Source: an uncultured Lachnospiraceae bacterium
GTDB taxonomy: Bacteria; Bacillota; Clostridia; Lachnospirales; Lachnospiraceae
Reading direction: 5' to 3'
Assembly: GCA_949743325.1 (NCBI GenBank)
Contig: CATJTQ010000081.1
Coordinates: 1 to 64,000, forward strand
DNA: 64,000 nt
Under the pieces are notes generated by a model. That model was not told where the DNA came from. It did no database searches and saw nothing but the letters and a program-made list of their open reading frames with translations. Each line of letters begins with the position of its first letter. Positions within the stretch are counted from its first letter, which is position 1. The position numbers were made by a program, and so were the translations under genes. Shown here one piece after another: positions 52,704-61,791 of this stretch.

Positions 52704-54760
52704 GAGCAGGAATATTTTTGGGCGATCGCTATGAAGTCATTGAGAAAATCGGTGCTGGCGGTATGGCGGAAGTTTTTAAGGGTAAGGATCATAAATTAAA
52801 TCGTGATGTTGCTATCAAGGTTCTTCGTCAGGAATTTAGTGAAGATACAAATTTTGTATCAAAATTCAGAGTTGAGGCTCAGTCGGCAGCTGGGCTTACA
52901 GATAAAAATATTATTAGTATATATGATGTCGGAGAGGAAAATGGGTTATACTATATTGTAATGGAGTTAGTTGAGGGGATGACATTAAAACGCTTTATTG
53001 AAGGTAAAGGGCGGCTTGACATTAAGCAGGTTATCTCTATTGCAATGCAGATATCAATGGGTCTTGAGACAGCACATAGAAATCATATAATTCATCGTGA
53101 TATTAAGCCTCAGAATATTCTGTTGTCTGGGGAAGGTAAAGTAAAAATTACAGATTTTGGTATTGCTAAGGCTGCAACATCAAATACTGTTTCATCGAAT
53201 GTAATGGGTTCGGTACATTATACATCTCCTGAGCAGGCGAGAGGAGGGTACAGCGATGAGAAGAGTGATATATATTCTCTTGGTATAACTATGTATGAGA
53301 TGCTGACAGGTTATCCGCCTTTTGATGGAGATACAACAGTATCAATTGCTGTACAGCATATTCAAAATGAGTTTCCGGATATTAGAGAAGCGCGACCGGA
53401 AACTCCTGTAGCACTTGAAAAAATTATTAATAAATGTACTATGAAAAAACCGGAATATAGATATGCAAATATAAGTGAACTTATAGCTGATTTAAAACAA
53501 TGTTTATTAACTCCTAATGAAGATTTTGTCAGAGAGGTAAATGTTGAAGATGGCAAAACAAGACGTATGAGTAAAGAAGAAGTTGATAAAATAAAGAAGG
53601 AGACCGCAGGAAAAAATATTAATCAAGAAGAACTACAAGGAAAAAATATTAATTCTAAAGACAATAAAGAAGATGGAGAAGAGGATGAAGAGTTGAATCC
53701 GAAATTAGAGAAAGTTTTGACAGTTCTTGGTATTATTGCAGGAGCTATTGTTCTAGCAATTGCAGTGCTTGCAGTATTTTCACTTATTAAGTCTTTTTCA
53801 GGAGGATCAAATGTTCCTAAGAAAGAGGAAAATAAAGTAGAAAAAACAGCAGCGCCTGAAGTTCCTGAAGGAAAAGTTAAGATGATATCTGTTCTTGGAA
53901 AGACAAAAGAAGAGGCAATGAATCAGTTAAATGCTATGAATCTTGGAATTGTTGATGTCAGTTCAGAAAATTCAGATGAATATGAAAAAGGTCAGATCAT
54001 GTCACAGAATATTCAAGAGGGAGAAGTGGTTGATATTAATACTACTCTTGAAGTTGTGATAAGTAAAGGTCCTGCAGCACTATTAATGCCTGATATTATG
54101 GGGAAAAAAGAATCTGATGCCCGTTCAGAGATTGAGGGTATGGGTCTTGTTTTTTCTGTTGTAGATAATCAATTCAGCAGTAAATATGCTTTGGGAGAAG
54201 TAATGGGATTTAATCCTGAAGTTGGCGCAGAGGTAAATAAAGGTGATACTATTGAAGTTGTAGTTAGCAGAGGAACTGAAAAAGTTGCTGTGCCAAATCT
54301 TTATAATCTTACACAGGATGCAGCAGCAGCAGCGTTGGCAGAGTTTGGATTGGAAGTTGGAACAGTAGAAAATGCAACACAGTATGATGATAAAGTGCCG
54401 GAAGGAAATGTGCTTAGCCAAAATTATCAGCCAGGTACGTCAGTAGAAAAAGGAACAAAAGTTAATATTGTTCTAAGTAAAGGTATTGAGGAGGAAACTC
54501 ATGTTTGGAAAGGTTCCATTAGAATTCCTCTATCAGATTTGCCGGAAAATTTTCAGAGTGGAAATGTAAAGCTTGAACTTGCTCAGACAGTAGATGATTC
54601 TACCGTTACAAAGACTATTTTAGAGGAGACCCTCAGTGCTTCTGATTTTCCTTACACTATGCAGATTACTGGTGCAAGCGGTGTAGCAAATGGAAGCGTG
54701 GTGTTGTATGTTGATGGTCAGCGATATGGAAGTTACAGTATTGTTTTCACAGAAGAATAG
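52697..54760 (+). CDS. prkC: Ser/Thr protein kinase PrkC with PASTA repeats
   Basis: PrkC senses muropeptides or lipid II and controls growth, division and dormancy exit. The 687 residues have a cytoplasmic kinase domain (about 1-275) with GAGGMAEVFKG, catalytic HRDIKPQNILL and DFGIAKA. A charged linker follows, with one transmembrane helix at about 338-362. Three PASTA domains lie at about 390-590 (starting near VKMISVLGKTKEEA, LMPDIMGKKESDA and VAVPNLYNLTQDA). A C-terminal beta-like tail of about 90 residues is added. Cognate phosphatase PrpC is immediately upstream and rsgA follows after 15 bases, the usual order. Confidence 0.97.
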   Translation: MLRAGIFLGDRYEVIEKIGAGGMAEVFKGKDHKLNRDVAIKVLRQEFSEDTNFVSKFRVEAQSAAGLTDKNIISIYDVGEENGLYYIVMELVEGMTLKRFIEGKGRLDIKQVISIAMQISMGLETAHRNHIIHRDIKPQNILLSGEGKVKITDFGIAKAATSNTVSSNVMGSVHYTSPEQARGGYSDEKSDIYSLGITMYEMLTGYPPFDGDTTVSIAVQHIQNEFPDIREARPETPVALEKIINKCTMKKPEYRYANISELIADLKQCLLTPNEDFVREVNVEDGKTRRMSKEEVDKIKKETAGKNINQEELQGKNINSKDNKEDGEEDEELNPKLEKVLTVLGIIAGAIVLAIAVLAVFSLIKSFSGGSNVPKKEENKVEKTAAPEVPEGKVKMISVLGKTKEEAMNQLNAMNLGIVDVSSENSDEYEKGQIMSQNIQEGEVVDINTTLEVVISKGPAALLMPDIMGKKESDARSEIEGMGLVFSVVDNQFSSKYALGEVMGFNPEVGAEVNKGDTIEVVVSRGTEKVAVPNLYNLTQDAAAAALAEFGLEVGTVENATQYDDKVPEGNVLSQNYQPGTSVEKGTKVNIVLSKGIEEETHVWKGSIRIPLSDLPENFQSGNVKLELAQTVDDSTVTKTILEETLSASDFPYTMQITGASGVANGSVVLYVDGQRYGSYSIVFTEE

Positions 54761-54775
54761 CAGGTCGAAAATGGT

Positions 54776-55657
54776 ATGGTAAAGGGTAAGATTATTAAAG
54801 GAATTGCTGGTTTCTATTATGTTAAGACAGATTGTTTTGATGTTTATGAATGTAAGGCAAAAGGGATATTTAGAAAAGATAATTTAAAGCCTCTTGTTGG
54901 AGATCTCGTGGAGATAGATATCATAGATGGAGTTAAAAAGACGGGGAATATCATTAAGATATCTCCTCGTTTTAATGCTTTACTTCGTCCGGCAGTTGCT
55001 AATATAGATATAGCAGTTGTAATATTTGCAGTAAAAAAACCATGTCCAAATTTAAATTTACTTGACAGATTTCTTGTTATGATGGAAAAGCAGAAAATAG
55101 ATACAGTTATTTGTTTTAATAAGATAGATTTATCAAAATTAGATGAGATGGCTGTATTGGAGGATGCATATAATTCCAGCGGATATAAAGTATTGAGTAT
55201 ATCAGCAAAAGAAAAGGTGGGAATTGATAATCTAAGGTCTGTTATTGCTGGTAAAACGGCAGTGGTTGCTGGTCCATCAGGAGTTGGAAAATCTACACTG
55301 ATAAATTCTCTTCTACCTAATGATGAGATGAAGACAGGAGAAATAAGTGAAAAGATTGACCGTGGAAAGCATACTACGAGACATTCACAGTTGTTATCAA
55401 TAGATGATAATACTTATATAGTAGATACACCTGGTTTTAGTTCTCTATTTATAGAAGAATTTGAATATGAAGATTTAAAGGATTATTATCCTGAATTTGT
55501 TAAATATGAAGACGAATGCAGATTTGCCGGATGTATGCATTTAAAAGAGCCTGATTGTGCAGTCAAAGATGCTTTATTAAAAGGAAAAATTAGTCAAGTA
55601 AGATATGATAATTATCTGGTTCTTACAGAAGAATTAAGGAAAAAGAAGAAATATTAG
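54776..55657 (+). CDS. rsgA: Ribosome small-subunit GTPase RsgA
   Basis: RsgA tests late 30S assembly. The 293-residue protein has an N-terminal OB domain (VKGKIIKGIAGFYYV), then a circularly permuted GTPase with G4 NKIDL (about residue 120) before the P-loop GPSGVGKST (about residue 168). TTRH and DTPGFSS follow. The C-terminal zinc region is near residue 248 with CRFAGCMHLKEPDC. It lies downstream of prkC as in other Firmicutes, where its product may be a PrkC target. Confidence 0.96.
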   Translation: MVKGKIIKGIAGFYYVKTDCFDVYECKAKGIFRKDNLKPLVGDLVEIDIIDGVKKTGNIIKISPRFNALLRPAVANIDIAVVIFAVKKPCPNLNLLDRFLVMMEKQKIDTVICFNKIDLSKLDEMAVLEDAYNSSGYKVLSISAKEKVGIDNLRSVIAGKTAVVAGPSGVGKSTLINSLLPNDEMKTGEISEKIDRGKHTTRHSQLLSIDDNTYIVDTPGFSSLFIEEFEYEDLKDYYPEFVKYEDECRFAGCMHLKEPDCAVKDALLKGKISQVRYDNYLVLTEELRKKKKY

Positions 55658-55727
55658 TATAAAAAAGTATTATACTCTAAAAATATAATATATATTTATA
55701 GTAGGCTTATTATAAGAGGAGTGTATT

Positions 55728-56396
55728 ATGTCATTAAATAAAATTGCAAACAAATTAAGTCCGTCAATTTTGTCAGCGGACTTTTCACAGCTTGGAAATA
55801 ATATTAAGGAATTGGAGAATGCAGGGGCAGATGAACTTCATATAGATGTTATGGATGGAACATTTGTTCCTTCTATTTCATTTGGGATGCCGTTGATTTC
55901 ATCTATAAGAAAGATTACTTCTATGCCTTTTGATGTTCATTTAATGGTAAATGAGCCAGGGCGTTATATAGAAGATTTTGCAAAATGTGGTGCGGATAAT
56001 ATCACGATTCATGCTGAGTGTTGTACGCATTTGAATAGGGTGTTAACACAAATTAAGGAATTAGGAATTAGGGCTTCTGTTGCTCTTAATCCTGCAACAT
56101 CACTAAATGTTCTTGACTATGTATTAAATTATGTAGATATGGTATTGATAATGACAGTAAATCCAGGATTTGGCGGTCAGCAATATATTGAAGAGTCAAC
56201 TGAGAAGATAAAGACTTTGCGTGAAAGACTTAATATACTTGGAAAAGATATTGATATTCAGGTGGATGGAGGAATAAATGACACTACGCTGCCGATAGTA
56301 CTTGATGCAGGAGCAAATGTGGTGGTTGCGGGAACTTCAGTGTTTAATGGAAGTATTAAAGAAAATGTTAAGAAAATAAAAAGTGTGCTTAAATAG
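55728..56396 (+). CDS. rpe: Ribulose-phosphate 3-epimerase
   Basis: Rpe interconverts ribulose 5-phosphate and xylulose 5-phosphate in the pentose phosphate pathway. The 222-residue TIM barrel has LSPSILSADFSQLG, ELHIDVMDGTFVP, FDVHLMV with the metal-binding His, MTVNPGFGGQ near residue 140 and QVDGGIN near residue 180. GLAS-like variants end in VVAGTSVFNG. The RBS AGAGGAG is clear. It lies between rsgA and thiN, the usual order in Clostridia. Confidence 0.97.
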   Translation: MSLNKIANKLSPSILSADFSQLGNNIKELENAGADELHIDVMDGTFVPSISFGMPLISSIRKITSMPFDVHLMVNEPGRYIEDFAKCGADNITIHAECCTHLNRVLTQIKELGIRASVALNPATSLNVLDYVLNYVDMVLIMTVNPGFGGQQYIEESTEKIKTLRERLNILGKDIDIQVDGGINDTTLPIVLDAGANVVVAGTSVFNGSIKENVKKIKSVLK

Positions 56397-56423
56397 AATT
56401 AGGTATAATTAAAGGGGAAATTA

Positions 56424-57068
56424 ATGAGAGCTTTTTTAGTTGCAGGAGGAACTGTATGCCTAGACTTTTTGAAAGAATCTTATAATAATGAAAAATTTGA
56501 TCTTATTGCAGGTATTGACGGAGGAGCAGAGTATTTATATAAATGCGGCATCATGCCATCTGTGCTTATAGGGGACTTTGATACTTTAGATGATGATATA
56601 CTTGCATATTATAGGGATTCTGATGCAAAGGTAATAGAGTACAAGCCTCAAAAAGATGAGACTGATACAGAATTGGCGCTTTCTTTTGCAGTAGATGCAG
56701 GATGTGATGAGATTTATTTATATGGAGCAACCGGAACACGTATAGATCATGTTTTAGCTAATATTCAGTCTCTGATGATACCATTTAATAATAATATAAA
56801 GGCGTATATTATTGATTTAAATAACCGTATTCACTATTTGCAGAAAGAAGAATGCTTTTTTAGAGAACTTCAGTTTGGCAAATATGTTTCATTGGTACCA
56901 ATGACAGAGTGTGTTACTGGTGTAACTTTAAAAGGATTTGAGTATCCTCTAAATGATGCTCTTTTGACAAATGATAAGAGTTTGGCGGTAAGCAATCGAA
57001 TTGCAGAAGAGAAAGCGTGGATTTCTTATAAGGAAGGTGTTCTTCTAATGATTGAATCTAAGGATTAA
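56424..57068 (+). CDS. thiN: Thiamine pyrophosphokinase
   Basis: ThiN makes thiamine diphosphate from thiamine and ATP. The 214-residue protein has AGIDGGAEYLYKCG near residue 28, PSVLIGDFDTLD near residue 45, and PQKDETDTELALSFA near residue 72. GATGTRIDHVLANI follows near residue 100, and the C-terminal thiamine-site region has SNRIAEEKAWISYKEG. The acidic motifs bind magnesium. It ends the murE-thiN block; an AT-rich gene-free stretch follows. Confidence 0.95.
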   Translation: MRAFLVAGGTVCLDFLKESYNNEKFDLIAGIDGGAEYLYKCGIMPSVLIGDFDTLDDDILAYYRDSDAKVIEYKPQKDETDTELALSFAVDAGCDEIYLYGATGTRIDHVLANIQSLMIPFNNNIKAYIIDLNNRIHYLQKEECFFRELQFGKYVSLVPMTECVTGVTLKGFEYPLNDALLTNDKSLAVSNRIAEEKAWISYKEGVLLMIESKD

Positions 57069-57373
57069 ACTTATAGTTTTATTGTATTATTTTATTATTG
57101 TAAAATCAATCATGATAATTGTATAACAAAAAAAATTAAAAAACTAATTCTAGTTTGCTCTAAAATATTTACATTAATAATTAATAAAAGAAACAAAATA
57201 TTAAGTTTTAAATAGTATAGAATAGCAAAATTAATAAAATTATAAAGTATATTTTATTTAATATTGATATTTTATATTAAGTTAAGAATTTGATAATTGG
57301 ATAGACTTTATAACTGGTTTATGATATACTATCGCTAATAGGAATAAATAAATTTTAATGAGGCGGTGATAAC
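57069..57373. other. 305-base AT-rich spacer after thiN
   Basis: The stretch is extremely A/T-rich with many short A and T runs. I see no ORF and no clear terminator. The only recognisable element is the promoter at 57302-57330. Confidence 0.5.
57302..57330 (+). promoter_or_regulatory. Promoter of the coiled-coil protein gene
   Basis: TAGACT (57302-57307) and TATACT (57325-57330) are separated by 17 bases and lie 44 bases before the ATG. Confidence 0.5.
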
Positions 57374-57727
57374 ATGACAGATAGTGAAAAGCTTGATTTA
57401 ATACTTGAAAAGGTAATAGTATTAGGTGTACAAGTAGTAGAAGTTGATGAAAAAGTAGTAGGGATAGATAATAAAGTAAAAAAATTAGATAACAAAGTAA
57501 CAGTACTTGATAATAAAGTAGTAGAATTAGATAACAAAGTAATATTGCTTGATAATAAAGTAGTAGAATTAGATAAAAGGGTAATAGGATTGGAAAGAGA
57601 TATGAAATATGTTAAAACTGATGTGATGAGTTTAGACCGTAATGTGGAGTTTATCCTTGATGAAGTAGAAAGAGTGCATAGTATATTAAACAAACATACA
57701 TCTGATAAAACTGTACATACAGCATAA
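57374..57727 (+). CDS. Heptad-repeat coiled-coil protein, unknown
   Basis: The 117-residue protein has no signal peptide or membrane helix. Residues 24-72 are seven consecutive seven-residue units of the form LDNKVxx, an ideal coiled coil with hydrophobic Leu and Val at a and d. The flanks, MTDSEKLDLILEKV and the later LERDMKYVKTDVMSLDRNVEF and HSILNKHT, continue the helical pattern. Function is unknown. A good RBS (GAGGCGG) and own promoter and terminator support a real single-gene unit. Repeat number could vary between strains because the DNA repeats are 21 bases and stay in frame. Confidence 0.75.
   Translation: MTDSEKLDLILEKVIVLGVQVVEVDEKVVGIDNKVKKLDNKVTVLDNKVVELDNKVILLDNKVVELDKRVIGLERDMKYVKTDVMSLDRNVEFILDEVERVHSILNKHTSDKTVHTA
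57443..57589 (+). repeat. Seven in-frame 21-base tandem repeats
   Basis: Each unit encodes a variant of LDNKVxx. Alternate units are more alike (TTAGATAACAAAGTA versus CTTGATAATAAAGTA), which gives a 42-base higher-order repeat and suggests growth by slippage of a two-unit block. Confidence 0.85.
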
Positions 57728-57744
57728 TTAATTAGTATTAAATT

Positions 57745-57785
57745 AAGGTGTTAAGTCTTATTATAAAAGATTTGGCACCTTTTTT
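57745..57785 (+). terminator. Intrinsic terminator after the coiled-coil gene
   Basis: AAGGTGTTAAGTCTT pairs with AAGATTTGGCACCTT over 15 positions, three of them G-U, then TTTTTT follows. Confidence 0.85.
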
Positions 57786-57819
57786 ATATGCATTGTGTAA
57801 TCAAATAATAATTTTCTTA

Positions 57820-57848
57820 TTCCAAAATTACAAACGTTATGGTATAAT
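57820..57848 (+). promoter_or_regulatory. Candidate promoter upstream of the small ORF and ychF
   Basis: TTCCAA (57820-57825) and TATAAT (57843-57848) are 17 bases apart. A second TATAAT at 57888-57893 has a poor -35. Either could serve ychF. Confidence 0.45.
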
Positions 57849-57922
57849 ATCAAATTGTATAAGATTTTCTTTGGAAAAAAGATATAGTATAATTAATATG
57901 TCTGATAACATGAATATATAAA

Positions 57923-58132
57923 ATGAGCAAAATATTTATATTACTCTTAAATAGTAATTATGAAAATTTTATGTATCAATGTTATTGGAACTGTAAAGTT
58001 AAAAAGTCTTGTGAGGATAGTAAATGTCTTGAAAATTGTATAAAAAATAGAGAAAGGCTAAAAATTTTTAAAATTTGGTATTCAGATTGGTACTCGAAGA
58101 AATATAGAAATTGCGAAAAGTGCCTATTTTAA
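57923..58132 (+). CDS. Cysteine-rich small ORF, doubtful
   Basis: The 69-residue ORF has a hydrophobic start and then seven cysteines, several spaced three to five residues apart (for example YQCYWNCK and CEDSKCLENC), with many aromatic and basic residues. No RBS precedes the ATG. An inner ATG at MYQCYW is possible but also lacks an RBS. It ends 28 bases before ychF. It may be a real metal-binding or disulfide-rich small protein, or chance. I do not recognise it. Confidence 0.3.
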   Translation: MSKIFILLLNSNYENFMYQCYWNCKVKKSCEDSKCLENCIKNRERLKIFKIWYSDWYSKKYRNCEKCLF

Positions 58133-58160
58133 GGCAATTTTAAGGAGGAAAGTATAAATT

Positions 58161-59258
58161 ATGAAACTAGGAATAGTTGGACTTCCTAATGTAGGAAAAA
58201 GTACATTGTTTAATTCGTTAACTAAAGCAGGGGCTGAGTCAGCAAACTATCCATTTTGTACAATTGACCCTAATGTGGGAGTGGTTATGGTGCCTGATGA
58301 GAGACTTAAGAAATTAGGAGATTTATATAATTCAAAGAAAGTAACTCCGGCAGTAATAGAATTTGTAGATATTGCTGGTCTTGTAAAAGGCGCTTCAAAA
58401 GGAGAGGGACTTGGAAATCAGTTTTTGTCAAATATTCGTGAAGTGGATGCAATTGTACATGTTGTGAGATGTTTTGAAGATTCTAATGTTGTCCATGTTG
58501 ATGGCTCAGTTGACCCATTGCGTGATATAGAGACAATAAATTTGGAACTTATTTTTTCAGATATTGAGATACTTGACAGAAGGATATCTAAGACAAGCCG
58601 TGGAGCAAGAAATGATAAATCTCTTGCAAAGGAGCTTGAATTGCTTAATAGAATCAAAGCTCATTTGGAGGAAGGAAAACTTGCAAAAAGCCTTGAGTTA
58701 ACGGATGAAGATGAATTAGGGTGGTTTGCAGAGTACAATTTATTGACAGCAAAACCAGTTATATTTGCGGCAAATGTTTCAGAAGATGATTTGGCAGATG
58801 ATGCTGAAAATAATTCATATGTAAGTGAAGTAAAGCAGTATGCTGAAAATGAAAATTGTGAAGTGTTTGTTATATGTGCACAGATTGAGCAGGAAATTGC
58901 AGAGCTTGATGATGATGAAAAACATATGTTTTTAGAGGATTTAGGATTAGCTGAATCTGGTTTGGATAAGCTTATTAAAGCCAGCTATAGTCTATTAGGG
59001 CTAATAAGTTACTTGACATCAGGAGAGGATGAGACAAGGGCATGGACTATTACTTTAGGAACTAAAGCTCCAAAAGCTGCAGGTAAAATTCACACTGATT
59101 TTGAGAGGGGATTTATACGTGCGGAAGTAATAAATTATAAGGATTTATTAGATTGTGGGGGATATACTTCTGCAAGAGAAAAAGGTCTTGTACGTCTTGA
59201 AGGGAAAGAGTATGTAGTACAGGATGGAGATGTAATTTTATTCCGTTTCAATGTGTAA
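58161..59258 (+). CDS. ychF: Redox-regulated ATPase YchF (OLA1 family)
   Basis: YchF is an Obg-related P-loop ATPase bound to ribosomes, linked to stress responses. The 365 residues have the P-loop GLPNVGKST at residue 7, the G2 region ANYPFCTIDPN and G3 DIAGLVKGASKGEGLGNQF, split near residue 71. The NxxE variant of G4 that prefers ATP is seen around FAANVSED (near residue 203). A TGS-like C-terminal domain ends YVVQDGDVILFRFNV. RBS AAGGAGG is clear. It precedes lgt by 17 bases. Confidence 0.97.
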   Translation: MKLGIVGLPNVGKSTLFNSLTKAGAESANYPFCTIDPNVGVVMVPDERLKKLGDLYNSKKVTPAVIEFVDIAGLVKGASKGEGLGNQFLSNIREVDAIVHVVRCFEDSNVVHVDGSVDPLRDIETINLELIFSDIEILDRRISKTSRGARNDKSLAKELELLNRIKAHLEEGKLAKSLELTDEDELGWFAEYNLLTAKPVIFAANVSEDDLADDAENNSYVSEVKQYAENENCEVFVICAQIEQEIAELDDDEKHMFLEDLGLAESGLDKLIKASYSLLGLISYLTSGEDETRAWTITLGTKAPKAAGKIHTDFERGFIRAEVINYKDLLDCGGYTSAREKGLVRLEGKEYVVQDGDVILFRFNV

Positions 59259-59275
59259 GCTGGAGGGTGTAAAAA

Positions 59276-60145
59276 TTGAGTGAATGGGCGATTAGCTTTC
59301 CAAATCTTGGTATTACTCTTAATCATGTTGGAAAGACAGTAACAATATTTGGAATTGATATAGCATATTATGGAATAACAATGGTTACTGCAATAATAAT
59401 AGGGTTATTGGTTGTTCAGTCTGAGGCAAAGCGCAGCGGACAGGATAAAGAACTGTATTTGGATTTTGCATTGTATGCAATTGTGTTTTCAATAATTGGT
59501 GCCAGACTTTATTATGTTATTTTCTCTTGGGACTATTATAAAGAAAATCTGCTAAGTGTTTTTAATATAAGGCAGGGAGGTATGGCAATATACGGTTCTA
59601 TAATTGGAGGTGCTATAACGCTTTATGTTTTTGCTAAAGTAAAGAAACAGAAATTTTTTCTAATGGCAGATACTTTATGCCTTGGATTAGTTACGGGACA
59701 GATTATAGGACGTTTTGGGAATTTCTTTAACAGAGAGGCGTTTGGTGATTATACCAACGGATTGTTTGCTATGAAAATTCCTATAGAGGCAGTTAGAGAC
59801 AATGATCTAACTCAAAGAATAATTGACAATATGAAAGATGGGTGTATATTGGTACATCCAACATTTCTTTACGAGGCGTTATGGAATTTGTTGTTATTGA
59901 TTTTCTTGTTATTTTACCGTAAACATAAACATTTTGATGGTGAATTACTATTTATCTATTTATCTGGTTACGGTTTTGGAAGAGCTTTAATTGAGAGTCT
60001 GCGTACAGATCAGCTTAAAATCGCCAATACTGGTATTGCGGTCTCACAATTGTTGGCGTGTGTTTGTGTAATAGTTTCAGCATGGGTAATAACTTTTAAC
60101 AACTATAAAGTGTACAAAGCAAAAAAGAGAAAAGAGGGTAAGTAA
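59276..60145 (+). CDS. lgt: Prolipoprotein diacylglyceryl transferase
   Basis: Lgt adds diacylglycerol to the lipobox cysteine of prolipoproteins, including the lipoproteins encoded at 1255 and 2306. The 289-residue membrane enzyme has about seven hydrophobic segments. RQGGMAIYGSIIGGA is near residue 96, and the Lgt signature GQIIGRFGNFFNREAFG is near residue 141. HPTFLYEALWNLLL is near residue 200. Start is TTG 59276, with GAGGGTG upstream. The iron alcohol dehydrogenase starts one base after its stop. Confidence 0.96.
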   Translation: MSEWAISFPNLGITLNHVGKTVTIFGIDIAYYGITMVTAIIIGLLVVQSEAKRSGQDKELYLDFALYAIVFSIIGARLYYVIFSWDYYKENLLSVFNIRQGGMAIYGSIIGGAITLYVFAKVKKQKFFLMADTLCLGLVTGQIIGRFGNFFNREAFGDYTNGLFAMKIPIEAVRDNDLTQRIIDNMKDGCILVHPTFLYEALWNLLLLIFLLFYRKHKHFDGELLFIYLSGYGFGRALIESLRTDQLKIANTGIAVSQLLACVCVIVSAWVITFNNYKVYKAKKRKEGK

Positions 60146-60146
60146 T

Positions 60147-61337
60147 ATGGATGCACAGATTACTGAATTATTTCAGCCGGTTCATACACTTATTGGAAAG
60201 GGAAGCATAAATGAGATTCCAAGATACATTTCATCGATTGGTGTAAAGAAGGCGCTTATAATAACTGATGAGGGCTTATGTAAAATAGGTACTCCGAAAA
60301 AAATTACAGACGTGCTAGAAAAAAATGGATGTATATATGAAGTGTATAGTAAGGTGCAGCCTAACCCTACAGTTGCAATTGTAAATGATGCTGTGTCATA
60401 TTTTAAAGAAAAAGGCTGTGATTACATAATTGCAATTGGCGGAGGTTCTCCGATTGATGTGGCAAAAGCGGTAAGTATTTTATCTGCAAATGGAGGAAAG
60501 ATTGAAGATTATGCAGGTTACGACCGTTCACAAAGGGCTGGTTCTCCAATTATTGCTATAAATACAACAGCAGGTACAGGCTCAGAAGTAACAAGGGCAT
60601 ATGTTGTAACTGACGAGTTAAGAAAAGTCAAGATGCTTATGGTTGATGGGAATTGTCTTGCTTTTCTAGCTATAAATGATCCTGAGTTAATGGTTGGTAT
60701 GCCTCATTCTTTAACGGCTTCAACAGGAATGGATGCGTTGACTCATGCTATAGAAGCATATGTGGCAACAGGGAGCAATCCTTATACAGATAGTCTGGCA
60801 ATAGGTGCCATTAAGCTTGTTGGTGATGCATTAAGAACTGCGGTAAGAGTAGGCTCAGATATTAAAGCCAGAACTGATATGTGTTGGGCTGAATATATGG
60901 CAGGTTATGCATTTTCAAATGCGGGACTTGGTATTGTACATGCTATTGCACATCAACTAGGTGGATATTATCATACACCACATGGTGTTGCAAATGCAAT
61001 TCTTCTTCCTCATTGTATGGAATTTAACAGACCATACTGTATGGAGAGAATGGGGCATATTGCAATGGCACTTGGTACAGATATAACAGGAATGAGTGCG
61101 GATGATGCATCAAAGGCCGCTGTACAGGCAGTTCAACAGTTGTCACATGACATAAATATTCCTTATCTTACATCTACTAAATTCAATCTAAATGATGTAG
61201 AAATTTTAGCTGAAAATGCATTAAAAGACGCCAGTATGCCTACTAATCCGGTTCAGCCTACAAAAGAGCAGATTGTTGAAGTATTAGTTAAAGCATATAG
61301 TGATGGACTGGTAAGAAATATTATAGAATCTGTCTAA
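60147..61337 (+). CDS. Iron-containing alcohol dehydrogenase
   Basis: The 396-residue group III alcohol dehydrogenase is like FucO or the 1,2-propanediol and butanol dehydrogenases. The NAD-binding motif is IAIGGGSPIDVAKA near residue 98. NTTAGTGSEVTRAYV and STGMDALTHAIEAYVA follow. The iron ligands are in GIVHAIAHQLGGYYHTPHG near residues 262-282. Metabolic role (ethanol, propanediol, lactaldehyde or other) cannot be fixed. It lies directly after lgt without an evident separate promoter, which is an unusual partner. Confidence 0.93.
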   Translation: MDAQITELFQPVHTLIGKGSINEIPRYISSIGVKKALIITDEGLCKIGTPKKITDVLEKNGCIYEVYSKVQPNPTVAIVNDAVSYFKEKGCDYIIAIGGGSPIDVAKAVSILSANGGKIEDYAGYDRSQRAGSPIIAINTTAGTGSEVTRAYVVTDELRKVKMLMVDGNCLAFLAINDPELMVGMPHSLTASTGMDALTHAIEAYVATGSNPYTDSLAIGAIKLVGDALRTAVRVGSDIKARTDMCWAEYMAGYAFSNAGLGIVHAIAHQLGGYYHTPHGVANAILLPHCMEFNRPYCMERMGHIAMALGTDITGMSADDASKAAVQAVQQLSHDINIPYLTSTKFNLNDVEILAENALKDASMPTNPVQPTKEQIVEVLVKAYSDGLVRNIIESV

Positions 61338-61373
61338 ACTTATAAATAAAAAATTAGTGAATAGCAAGAAGAA

Positions 61374-61676
61374 ATGCAAAGAGAATATATAACTATTCGT
61401 GGTATATTTGCTTCAATTGTATTAGTTTTTACGAGTGGAATAACGTTTTCTACGTCAGTCTTGGAGAATATAGATAAACCTTAAATTTATAGAATTGTTT
61501 TAGTTGCTTTGATTATTGGTCTTTTGTTTTTTAATTTATTATGGATATTAATTGATTTTATACGAGATATTAATGGAAAGTGTATTAGAAAGACATGGCT
61601 TTTTGTGTTGGTAAATATAGTTTTTATTTTTGGAATAATTGTAGTTTGTTTGACATTTAAGTTTAAATGGTTTTAA
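61374..61676 (+). pseudogene. Decayed relative of the left-edge small membrane protein
   Basis: From ATG 61374 the frame reads MQREYITIRGIFASI, then GITFSTSVLENI, then an in-frame TAA at 61482-61484. The same frame continues with IYRIVLVALIIGLLFF and more hydrophobic segments to a stop at 61674. The first part matches the protein at 3-491 at about 25 of 32 residues by my count. A TAG four codons upstream removes the polar N-terminus. It is therefore truncated and interrupted. Confidence 0.75.
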
Positions 61677-61730
61677 AGTATGTTGTATAAGATTTAATTA
61701 TAGAACCATTATTATTTTTATTAATTATTA

Positions 61731-61759
61731 TTGAAATTAATTACATTATATGGTACAAT
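61731..61759 (+). promoter_or_regulatory. Promoter of secG
   Basis: TTGAAA (61731-61736) and TACAAT (61754-61759) are separated by 17 bases, just upstream of the secG RBS. Confidence 0.6.
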
Positions 61760-61791
61760 CTATTTTATGTGGAATTAGGAGGTGTAATAGG

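Noticed and set aside
57355-57693. Minus-strand ORF with Ser/Thr/Leu repeats
   Set aside because: It is the antisense shadow of the 21-base repeats of the plus-strand coiled-coil gene, which has the RBS and terminator.
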